A DNA stretch of 35,131 nt from an uncultured Balneola sp. (GTDB lineage Bacteria > Bacteroidota > Rhodothermia > Balneolales > Balneolaceae): positions 1 to 35,131 of the forward strand of contig CAJXQC010000029.1 in the NCBI GenBank assembly GCA_913058495.1. Direction: 5' to 3'. A model generated the notes under the pieces. That model had not been told where the DNA came from and made no database searches. It was given only the letters and a program-made list of their open reading frames with translations. Numbering within the stretch: position 1 is the stretch's first letter; each line of letters begins with the position of its first letter. Positions 7,835-16,800 of the stretch are shown piece after piece. The position numbers were made by a program, and so were the translations under genes.

Positions 7835-9049
7835 ATGGCTTCTATAAAAAGAAGAAAGTCAATTCAAGTAATGGTAGGAGATGTACCAGTTGGTGGCGGA
7901 GCTCCGATCGTTGTACAATCCATGACGAATACAGATACCGCTGATATTGATGAAACGGTAGAACAGATAGATCATCTTCACAAAGCGGGTTCTGAGATAG
8001 TAAGAATCACGGTTAATAATGATGCTGCAGCCAAAGCAGTTCCTTATATCAAAGAGAAGTTGATGAATCGTGGAGTTCCTGTGCCAATTGTAGGCGATTT
8101 CCATTATAACGGTCATGTGCTGTTGACGAAATATCCCGACATGGCGGAATCGTTGGGAAAGTTTCGTATCAATCCCGGGAATACAGGTACAAAAACCCGT
8201 GACGAGAATTTTACCACCATTGTAGAACAAGCCATTAAATATGACAAACCCGTTCGAATTGGTGTAAACTGGGGCTCGCTTGATCAGCAGTTACTGGCTC
8301 AAAAAATGGATGCGAATAACGATCTGGCAGAACCTAAATCAGCAAAAGAAGTGATGCTGGATACTATGGTTGAAAGTGCAAAACGTTCTTCCAAATTAGC
8401 TGAGGATGTTGGGCTTGCATCTGATAAGATAATCATCAGCTGCAAAATGAGTGGTGTACAGGACGTGGTAAATGTATACACCAGAATTGCTGAAGTTATT
8501 GATTATCCGCTTCACGTTGGGTTGACAGAAGCCGGAATGGGCATGAAGGGTATGGTTGCCAGTGCATCAGCGCTTTCTGTGATCTTGCAAAGAGGAATTG
8601 GTGATACGATACGAGTTTCACTAACGCCTCAGCCCGGCGCTGACAGGGCATTGGAAGTTCAGGTGGCTCAGCAAGTGCTTCAATCGTTGGGGATCAGGAG
8701 TTTTATTCCACAAGTGACGTCTTGCCCCGGATGCGGACGTACAAAAAGTACATATTTCCAGGAATTAGCGGAAGAAATTCAGGATTATATAGTAGAATCT
8801 ATGCCGGTTTGGAGAGAAGTGTATCCCGGTGTTGAAGAAATGGACGTTGCGGTAATGGGCTGCGTTGTAAACGGGCCTGGTGAATCAAGAGCGGCGAACA
8901 TCGGAATTTCTCTTCCCGGAACTTTTGAAGAACCTAAAGCTCCTGTTTATGTAGATGGAGAGCATTTCAAGACTCTTAAAGGAGATGGTATAGGAAAAGA
9001 GTTTAAATCTATACTGAATGATTACATTGTAAAAAATTACAAGAACTAG
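7835..9049 (+). CDS. ispG: 4-hydroxy-3-methylbut-2-enyl diphosphate synthase
   Basis: Penultimate enzyme of the MEP isoprenoid pathway, converting MEcPP to HMBPP with a [4Fe-4S] cluster in the cytosol. The 404-residue protein opens with the family pattern [16 protein letters not shown]. Cluster ligands are C297 and C300 in SCPGCGRT and C343 in [10 protein letters not shown], followed by the usual NIGISLPG. The length matches the short bacterial form, without the large central insertion seen in plants, chlamydiae and many Bacteroidota. That argues mildly for a lineage outside classical Bacteroidia. It is 7 bp after the second rhomboid, so very likely cotranscribed. Confidence 0.97.
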   Translation: MASIKRRKSIQVMVGDVPVGGGAPIVVQSMTNTDTADIDETVEQIDHLHKAGSEIVRITVNNDAAAKAVPYIKEKLMNRGVPVPIVGDFHYNGHVLLTKYPDMAESLGKFRINPGNTGTKTRDENFTTIVEQAIKYDKPVRIGVNWGSLDQQLLAQKMDANNDLAEPKSAKEVMLDTMVESAKRSSKLAEDVGLASDKIIISCKMSGVQDVVNVYTRIAEVIDYPLHVGLTEAGMGMKGMVASASALSVILQRGIGDTIRVSLTPQPGADRALEVQVAQQVLQSLGIRSFIPQVTSCPGCGRTKSTYFQELAEEIQDYIVESMPVWREVYPGVEEMDVAVMGCVVNGPGESRAANIGISLPGTFEEPKAPVYVDGEHFKTLKGDGIGKEFKSILNDYIVKNYKN

Positions 9050-9078
9050 TTTTTGTAACGAAAGGCCGGTTACAGAAA
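9050..9078. terminator. Hairpin after ispG, possible transcript boundary
   Basis: TTTTTGTAAC (9050-9059) pairs with GTTACAGAAA (9069-9078) through ten base pairs including one T-G wobble, around a 9-nt loop, directly after the ispG stop. The T-run is on the 5' arm, so it is not a textbook intrinsic terminator. Its position between ispG and the next operon promoter makes a boundary role plausible. Confidence 0.4.
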
Positions 9079-9165
9079 AACAGTTAGTTAATTATCCGTT
9101 CTAATACATGTCCTTGTTTAATTAAGGAAGCATTAAAGATTATTTAAGAAATCTTTAAAAATGTG

Positions 9166-9194
9166 TTGAAAAATGTAAGCGCTTTCATTATCAT
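9166..9194 (+). promoter_or_regulatory. Sigma70-like promoter of the starch locus
   Basis: TTGAAA (9166-9171), a 17-bp spacer and TATCAT (9189-9194) form a sigma70-type promoter, 33 bp before the ATG at 9228. The LacI-type operator fills the spacer. Bacteroidota use a different consensus (TTG and TAnnTTTG), which is not seen here. The assignment rests on the match and on the overlap with the operator, not on a mapped transcript start. Confidence 0.5.
9174..9187. promoter_or_regulatory. LacI/CcpA-type operator
   Basis: TGTAAGCGCTTTCA fits the cre-like consensus TGWAAGCGYTWWCA at all 14 positions and has the central CpG that LacI-family hinge helices kink. It lies between the -35 and -10 elements, a position in which bound repressor would exclude polymerase. 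The only LacI-family regulator in the window (21433-22422) is encoded in the downstream block, so it is the natural candidate ligand. No equally good site was seen elsewhere in the window. Confidence 0.75.
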
Positions 9195-9227
9195 TCTTTC
9201 ACCTTGGTAAAAAACTGTTAGCAATCA

Positions 9228-10901
9228 ATGCGTGATCATTTAATTTTATTATCCGGTTTGCTGTTTCTTTTTATGGGAGCGCTTTCCTGTACGGAAAAAG
9301 CTGATGATGATGTATTAGCGCAAATCAACGATTACTCGATTACCAAGATTCATTTCGAGAATGCCTTCAAAGAATATTACCACCGTACCGGAAGAGCTAT
9401 AAGTTCAAGCCCCTCTACAAAACTCTCCGTTTTAAACGCAAAATTCGATAATTATGTGCTAGCTACCTACGCGGAAGACAAAGGGTTGGATAGAACAGAG
9501 GAAGCCATTCAAAAAAGAGGAGAGATAGAAAGAAGAGTTTTAAATGAAGAATATCTGAATCAGGTCATTCTCAAAGATGTACAGGTTAGTGATACTGAGC
9601 TCAATCAATACTTTGTTCGGTTCAATACAACATTAAGAGCTTCGCATTTATTTGCCCATGATCTTGAATCAGCTAATGAAATATATAAGAGGTTACAAAA
9701 CGGCGAAGACTTTGAGGAATTAGCAAAAGAAGTATTCCAGACTCCTTATCTGGCAAACAATGGTGGAGATGTAGGCCGTTTTACTACTGATGAAATGGAT
9801 ATCGCTTTTGAAGAAGCTGCTTTTGGATTAAAGATCGATGAAATTTCAAAACCGGTCCCTACGGCTCAGGGTTATAGTATTATCAAACTTACCGATCGTT
9901 TTACAAAACCTATTCTCACCAAAAATGAATTCGCTAACAAAAAAGCTGAAATTGCTTCTTATGTTTATAAAAAGAAGAAAGAGCTTGCTACAAGAGAACA
10001 TCTGTACAACTTCCGCGACGATCTAGAATTTAATCCTGAGATTTTTGACGCTCTTTGGACTAAGATGAATGAGAATTACTCTTCAGCAATTTCTAAGGAT
10101 GCGGAATTCTTATCCAATCTGGTATCAGATAAAACTTTGGCTGTATATAACGATTTCGAATTTACTCTTGATGATTTTGCAGTCGAATACAGATTTACTC
10201 CGTTGTCTCAAATCAATGTAATAGAAGGGAAGAAGGGTTTTGAAAATTTTGTAATAGGGACTGCATTAAGAGCTTATTTATATAAGAATGCAAAAGAAGC
10301 AGGAATAGATGGTCAGAAAATTGTAAAAGAGTCGATAGAAGAAACATTTTATACTTTTCTGGCTCAAAGTGCGATTAAGGATCTTAAGAGTTCCATTTCA
10401 AACACAGAGCAGGAATTGAGAATTGCATATCAAAACAACGGCGAACGTTTTTATAAGCCAATAGAGGTTAATCTTTCCAGAATAGTTGTTGATACTGAAG
10501 AAAAAGCCAATTTTTTAATTTCAGAATTGAAGAAAGGAGCTGATTTCAAAGCATTGGTAGAAAAATACACCATAATTAATGAAGACCTGCTTACAAGTGG
10601 AGAATTGGGTTTCGAAAACGTCAAAAATTATGGCTCTTATGCCCCTAAAATTTCTGAATTAAAAGTAGGCGAGATATCAGAAGTGATTAATTATCAAACA
10701 GGGCAATACACTATTTATAAGATGAATGGAAAGATCGAAGGTCGCCCTTTAACATTTAATGAAGCCAAAGAATCAGTGGATGCATTTTTGTTGAATAAGA
10801 AATTAGAAGCCATAAAGGACAAGACGATTAAGGATGTTAAAGAAAAGCATAATGCTCTTATTGATATCGAAAAATTAAATGAAATTACTATTCAAATCTG
10901 A
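9228..10901 (+). CDS. Lipoprotein peptidyl-prolyl isomerase (SurA/PpiC parvulin type)
   Basis: A 557-residue exported chaperone-like protein. The signal sequence ends in the lipobox ALSC with C21 as the likely lipidated residue. A SurA-type helical region follows, then a first parvulin domain (about 135-240: ASHLFAH, NGEDFEELAKEV, NNGGDVGRF, AQGYSIIKL), and a second, more diverged parvulin-like segment (about 395-500: VNLSRIVVDTEEKANF, GADFKALVEKY, GELGF, TGQYTIYKM). It should assist folding of outer-membrane proteins in the periplasm. It is the first gene after the LacI-type operator and ends 8 bp before the TonB-dependent receptor, so it may act as a folding helper for this locus's barrels and secreted proteins. 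That dedication is inference. Confidence 0.85.
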   Translation: MRDHLILLSGLLFLFMGALSCTEKADDDVLAQINDYSITKIHFENAFKEYYHRTGRAISSSPSTKLSVLNAKFDNYVLATYAEDKGLDRTEEAIQKRGEIERRVLNEEYLNQVILKDVQVSDTELNQYFVRFNTTLRASHLFAHDLESANEIYKRLQNGEDFEELAKEVFQTPYLANNGGDVGRFTTDEMDIAFEEAAFGLKIDEISKPVPTAQGYSIIKLTDRFTKPILTKNEFANKKAEIASYVYKKKKELATREHLYNFRDDLEFNPEIFDALWTKMNENYSSAISKDAEFLSNLVSDKTLAVYNDFEFTLDDFAVEYRFTPLSQINVIEGKKGFENFVIGTALRAYLYKNAKEAGIDGQKIVKESIEETFYTFLAQSAIKDLKSSISNTEQELRIAYQNNGERFYKPIEVNLSRIVVDTEEKANFLISELKKGADFKALVEKYTIINEDLLTSGELGFENVKNYGSYAPKISELKVGEISEVINYQTGQYTIYKMNGKIEGRPLTFNEAKESVDAFLLNKKLEAIKDKTIKDVKEKHNALIDIEKLNEITIQI

Positions 10902-10909
10902 AGCAGTGT

Positions 10910-13861
10910 ATGAACATTAAAAAGCTACTACCGGTATTATTTCTATTTGTTAGTGTTGGGGTACAGGCGCAGTCAGGGAAAATTACGGGTAAAATTCTGG
11001 ATGCCGAAACCGGTGAGGCTCTGATAGGAGCAACAGTTGGGATAAAAGGATCTACAAAAGGTGCTGTAGCAGATATTGATGGTAATTATCTGATGTTAAA
11101 TGTAGGTCCGGGTACTTATACTTTGGAAGCAAGATACATTGGTTATGCTACTTTGGCTGTTCAGGAAGTAATCGTAAGAACTGATTTGACCACGGAGCAG
11201 GATTTTAGACTAGAACTGGAAGCGTTTGAAGGCGAAGAAATTGTTGTAGTGGCAACTCGTCAACCTGTTTTAAAAGATGTGACCAGTTCTGAATCCAGAG
11301 TAAGCAGTGAAGAAATTAAAAAGCTGCCTGTTCAGGAAGTTTCCGATGTAATCGGACTTCAAGCCGGAGTAAACGTAGATAATGGAGGGGGAATTCATAT
11401 CAGAGGTGGCCGAACTTCAGAGGTTTCCTATGTTGTGGATGGAATCAGGGTTACAGATGATTATGACAGGTCTAACGGGGTAAGAATCGAAAATGAATCT
11501 GTACAGGAGCTACAGGTAATATCCGGTTCTTTTAATGCAGAACATGGACAAGCGCTTTCAGGAATCGTAAATGTAGTTACCAAGTCGGGAGGTAATCAGT
11601 TTGATGCTTCTGTAAATGCATGGACGGGTAGCTATATGGCTACAGCTCAGAGTGATCTATATGATGGTATCGGAACGGGTTTTAATAATTTAAATCCGAA
11701 CAGAATGTATAATCTGTCTGCGTCTGTTTCAGGGCCAATTATAAAAGACAGACTTACATTTTTTGTAACGGCCAGACGGTTTGAGAATGAAGGACATTTA
11801 ACCGGAAGAAATGCTTTTTCACCTCACGGGCAATTCAGGGATACATTGGCATTGGGTACTGATTTTGATTCGTACAGAACTATCTATAATGAAAGGGTAG
11901 ACTTCAGTAAATCATGGTATTCTGTTGATACTGTTAATTTCCAGGGGACCGATAGATTGGTGTTAACAGATGACGGCACCAGAGACAGTTCAATAGTAAA
12001 TATGAATAATTTTCAAAGCACGAGTGTTCAGGGAAATCTCGAGTATAGGTTTTCAAAGTTTTTGAAATTCAATTTAATAGGTTCATATGGTCTTGAAGAA
12101 GGTCAGGGGTATGATCATCAGAATAAGTTAGTACCTTTGGGAAGAGGTACTGGTTTTAGAAATAATTATGCACTTAATTTTAAAACAACTATAACACCTT
12201 CCTCCAAAACTTTTCTTGTTGTAAATCTGGCCAACAGGTATAATGAACAAAAAAATCATTTGTATGATGATCCTTGGGATCCACGCTATTTTAATTTTGA
12301 CAGAGTAGTTGAGTTTTACTCACCCGCTGAGCAAAGTATACCCGGCGCGGCTCAGTTCAGTTTTTATGGGACAGACAATAACCGTTTTTTCAGATCGACA
12401 GATACATTTATCGGGAAGGCTGAAATTTCCAGTCAGGTTAATGAAAACCATTATATAAAAGCGGGTATTAATCTTCAACTTGATGAAGTAAGTTTTGAAA
12501 GTGTTTCCTTAGTTCCTTTTACTGATCCATCCATAAGTTTTCCTCCCGGAACTCCTCAAGAGCTCAAACCATTCGTAAAGTTGGGTTTCCCTGAATTAAA
12601 TACACCGGGTTATCAGAAATATTCTGAATCTCCGCGAAATTTAGGTGCTTATATTCAGGATAAGATCGAATTTGATAATCTGATCATTAATGTTGGATTG
12701 AGATTCGATTATTTTGATCCTAACTCCAGAGTTGTTGCCGATTTAGAAGATCCTGATATCACTTCCCCTACAAAACAAGAAAATCAGTACAGAGATCTTA
12801 ACAATAATGGCCAGCAAGATGACAATGAGCCCGATGTAACTTTAGAAGAACGTCAGCAATATTGGTATAAAGATACCAGTATCAAAACACAGCTTAGTCC
12901 CAGAGTAGGTGTGTCATATCCTATAAATGATCGTGGTGTGCTGTATTTTTCATATGGTTATTTCTTTCAGGTTCCTTCTTATAACTTCATGTACACAAAC
13001 AGCAGAGTTTTTGTAGGAGAGCGAAGCGGGAATTTGGGTTTATTCGGTAATCCTGATCTGAAACCGGAAAGATCTACACAGTATGAGTTGGGTTTAAAAC
13101 AGGAAATTTTTGATGGAACTGCAATTGAGCTCACAGGTTATTATAAAGATACCAGAGACTATGTGTCCTCCAGACCACAAGTAACCGGGGCAGCATCTAC
13201 AAATTATGGTATTTATTTCAACAGGGATTTCTCTAAGTCAATTGGATTTACTTTCGCCTTCAACCAATATGTAAGTCAGCGCTTTAATTTTGGGTTAGAC
13301 TATACTTTTAGCTCTGTGGAAGGAAGTAATTCAGATCCAAATTCAGAATACTTTGATATCGTAAATGCAGGAACTCAGATTGATTCAACCAATCAGACTA
13401 CATCTACAACAAAATTAATACAGCCATTAAATTGGGACAGAACACATATTGTAAATGGTTCTATGTTTTATTCAGGCAATAGTTGGGGTGCTAATTTGGT
13501 AACCAAATTCAGTACTGGAACTCCGTATACACCTCAAACTGATATTCCCGGTGTGGAAATCGGGGTAGGAGCAAGTACCAGAGATCTGAGAAACACATCA
13601 CGACTTCCAACAAGATTAACCGTGGATCTTAATACATACAAAAATATCAATTTACCAAACGGTTCCAGTATGGAGCTTTTTCTGAATATTTATAACCTGC
13701 TTGATAGTAAGGTTATAAACAATGTATATGGAGACTCAGGTGAAGCAACTGCACCGTTACCGATCAATACTGTAGGTACTGCAGACCCGGGATTTTATTC
13801 AAATCCTTCTTTTTATGCAGAACCAAGACGAATTCAATTAGGACTTTCAATCTCTTTTTAA
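10910..13861 (+). CDS. TonB-dependent outer-membrane transporter, SusC-like
   Basis: 983 residues with a Sec signal peptide ending in VQAQ (about residue 21). Next is an N-terminal CarboxypepD_reg-like domain (about 24-105: ITGKILDAETGEALIGATV), a TonB-box-like EEIVVVATR, a plug domain (about 120-230: LPVQEVSDVIGLQAGV, IHIRGGRTSEVSYVVDGIRV), and a 22-strand-type barrel ending in the aromatic terminus LSISF. It probably takes up maltodextrins across the outer membrane using TonB energy. The substrate is inferred from the flanking amylases, pullulanase and LacI regulator, not from the receptor itself. No SusD-type lipoprotein follows; the next gene, 3 bp away, encodes a large secreted protein. 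Confidence 0.92.
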   Translation: MNIKKLLPVLFLFVSVGVQAQSGKITGKILDAETGEALIGATVGIKGSTKGAVADIDGNYLMLNVGPGTYTLEARYIGYATLAVQEVIVRTDLTTEQDFRLELEAFEGEEIVVVATRQPVLKDVTSSESRVSSEEIKKLPVQEVSDVIGLQAGVNVDNGGGIHIRGGRTSEVSYVVDGIRVTDDYDRSNGVRIENESVQELQVISGSFNAEHGQALSGIVNVVTKSGGNQFDASVNAWTGSYMATAQSDLYDGIGTGFNNLNPNRMYNLSASVSGPIIKDRLTFFVTARRFENEGHLTGRNAFSPHGQFRDTLALGTDFDSYRTIYNERVDFSKSWYSVDTVNFQGTDRLVLTDDGTRDSSIVNMNNFQSTSVQGNLEYRFSKFLKFNLIGSYGLEEGQGYDHQNKLVPLGRGTGFRNNYALNFKTTITPSSKTFLVVNLANRYNEQKNHLYDDPWDPRYFNFDRVVEFYSPAEQSIPGAAQFSFYGTDNNRFFRSTDTFIGKAEISSQVNENHYIKAGINLQLDEVSFESVSLVPFTDPSISFPPGTPQELKPFVKLGFPELNTPGYQKYSESPRNLGAYIQDKIEFDNLIINVGLRFDYFDPNSRVVADLEDPDITSPTKQENQYRDLNNNGQQDDNEPDVTLEERQQYWYKDTSIKTQLSPRVGVSYPINDRGVLYFSYGYFFQVPSYNFMYTNSRVFVGERSGNLGLFGNPDLKPERSTQYELGLKQEIFDGTAIELTGYYKDTRDYVSSRPQVTGAASTNYGIYFNRDFSKSIGFTFAFNQYVSQRFNFGLDYTFSSVEGSNSDPNSEYFDIVNAGTQIDSTNQTTSTTKLIQPLNWDRTHIVNGSMFYSGNSWGANLVTKFSTGTPYTPQTDIPGVEIGVGASTRDLRNTSRLPTRLTVDLNTYKNINLPNGSSMELFLNIYNLLDSKVINNVYGDSGEATAPLPINTVGTADPGFYSNPSFYAEPRRIQLGLSISF

Positions 13862-13864
13862 ACA

Positions 13865-16800
13865 ATGAATAAAAATACATTCAATATTAAAGGCTTATTC
13901 ATTCTTCTTTTCGTTGCACTCTTTCCGGTGTTTTCAGGAGCTCAGGACTATGTGCCAAGTGAGGAAAGGTCATCTTTTGAAGACAGAAAGAAATCCACAA
14001 TGGATGCGAACAGATTAAGGGCATCTTACTTTAATACAGGGCACGCAGGACGTAGAAATAACACTAGTCTGGACGAGCTGATTTTTGAGTTTCCAAGAAA
14101 TACGAATCGTGAGTACATGTACTTTATGAGCGTTCACTTTGGAACTGAAGTACAGGCACAAAATAGTTCTGATGTTGTACATATAGTCAATGTTGCATCT
14201 TTTAAGACAAACAGAGACGGAAGTCAGAATTGGTCACTAAACCCGATTGAAGGATATTCACGGGATGATTCCAAAGAAATTGCAAGAAGTGACCGGGGAC
14301 CGGCTTCACCTCTCGGAAATACATGGCCGGATTCTTGGCCGGATAAATTTGAAGATGGAGGGGACGGTTGGGCTGGCTCCTGGAATGGATTCTTTGGAAG
14401 AGATCAATTCAATGCTGATTTAGAGTTCTACTATAAAGCAGGAGATGACAGATACACCCGATATAGTACAGGAACTTTCAGACCGGATAATACAGATCCA
14501 ACCAGAGGTGGGTTGGCAATAGTAATGGATACAAGAATTCTTGCCTGGTCTCAAATCCTTATCAATTCTGTTCATTTTAACTTATTTGAAATTACTAATG
14601 ATGGAAGCTACGATTATCCGAGAATGTCATTCGGTTTATGGATAGCGGATTTTGTTGCAGGAGGTGGTCCTACGGATCAACCGGTATTTGATAACCTTAG
14701 AGCGATTGCTTATTTGACTGATACAGACCGAAATAATGCACCATCATCTTTTGATGGATTACCGATTGGTGAAATGGGACTAAGCTTTTTGGAAACTCCG
14801 GGAAATGCAGGTGATGGAATTGATAATGATGGAGACAGCGACACTTATGATCCTGAAAACGCAGATTTTTATGATCCGGAGAACGTCGATTTATTCCGCT
14901 TGCTTTTGGAGGAAAATGGAGGTTTTTATGCAAGTGCTACATTAAAAGATACAGTTGTTAGAGAATTTGAAGCTGCTGACTTTGATTCAAGAACCATCAA
15001 TGTTGGAGACAAAATTGTATTGATCGACGAAGATGGGACAAGAATCATTCGTGAATACGATGGAAATAGTTTTCAATCACAAGGAATTACGTACAATTTA
15101 GGAGCTTCTTTTACTGTACAGGAAGAACTATTGCCTCTGTCAGACCCGAATTTCGGAGTTCATATCGATGGCTTAGACAATGATTTTGATGGCTTGATTG
15201 ATGAGAATACTCCGAACCATTTAGAGAAGACTACATTCGTAAACGGAAACTCAATTACAAAACCGGTTCGGTTTATTAATTACTTGTATTTCAATGATGG
15301 AGACAGTCTTCAGCAAGGATTGATTGTTTCGAATCAGGAGATAAGAGCAAGAATATCATCTGATCAGGATTTCGCAGATCTGGTTAATGATACTTACGAC
15401 GGAAGATTTCAAAATCATTCCACAAGTGCTCCGATGATCGATGAAGGTCGTGGTGATTCATTTGATAACGACAATGATTGGAACGAAAGCTTTGATGATG
15501 TGGGAATCCAGGGAGATCCGGATACACCAAGTGAAGGACAGGGAGATGGAAAAGCCACATCCGGAGCAGGTACCACTTTTCCTGGAGAGCCTAATATTGA
15601 TAAAACTGATGTTAGTGAAACAGATCTTATAGGTGTTTCACGAGCTATAATCTTTTCAGCCGGAGCATTGCAGGTAAGTCTGGATTCTGATATTTGGTTT
15701 AATTACCTGATTCCGGGCGAGTTTGATGTAGTTGGTAATCCCGGTACGGATCAGGATATATACGTGTCTTCAGGATTGTTCCCACTAAGAGTGGGAGAAT
15801 CACAAAGTTTTGCGGTTGCTATTTCAGCAGCGGCTTCCTCTTCACCAACAGGAACTGCGGCACAAGACCGAACTCAATTAAATAATAATTTGGACCAGGC
15901 AAGAGTTGCTTATGAAGCAGATTACCAATTTGCAGTTGCACCTGATCCTCCTATTGTATCAGCAGTTCCTGGAGATGGTAAAGTTACCTTGTATTGGGAA
16001 ACCAATTCTGAATTTTCATTTGATCGTTATCTGAATAACATTTCCGGTAATGGTTTTGATTTTGAAGGTTATAAAATTTATCGGTCAACTGATCCGTCTT
16101 TTGAAGATATCTTTAATGTCACTGATGCATATGGAAATGCTACCTATTATAGTGATATCGCAATTTTTGATAAGAATAACGGTATTCAGGGACTACATCC
16201 TGTTGATGTAAATGGTGTGAAATTTGATATGGGTAATGATTCAGGGCTGCAACGTAGCTTTGTTGATACTGATGTTGTGAATGGTAAAACCTATTATTAT
16301 GCGGTCACAGGTTTTGATTACGGGTATGTTCCTGCAGGCATTTCTCCTTCTGAATCTCCAATTCAAATTAGTCAGGGACCGGATGGTTCGATCAGCTTTG
16401 GCGTAAATGTAGTGCAAGTGCGTCCGTCAAGATCCCAGGCGGGGTACATTAATCCGGATAAACCACAAGCTACTATTGTACAAGGTTCACCGGGTGGAAC
16501 AGTGAGTGTGGATATAATTGATCCTTTTGAATTAAAAGCAGATAACTTATATGAAGTTACTTTTGAAGATACTTTAATCGATGGGGGTGCTGAGCCAGAC
16601 ACACTCAAAACTCAGAATTTTACGCTCAGAAACATAACTGATGGTGCAAATGATACACTAATTGCTCGTTCTCCTAATGTAAACGGAGGAAATAATCCGA
16701 TCACAGAAGGTTTTACTATTTCGATGACAAATGTAGAGACTTTTGGTGTAAATGAGTCTAGGTCTGGATGGAATGAGACAGGAAACCCAGAACCTCATCA

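Noticed and set aside
8560-8580. AGCGCTTTCT in ispG as another LacI-type site
   Set aside because: Only a half match, inside a housekeeping coding region and not near a start or promoter.
11547-11560. Operator-like AAGCGCTTTCA inside the TonB-receptor gene
   Set aside because: It matches 11 of 14 operator positions but encodes a conserved plug-domain stretch (GQALSG) far inside the gene, so coding constraint and chance explain it.
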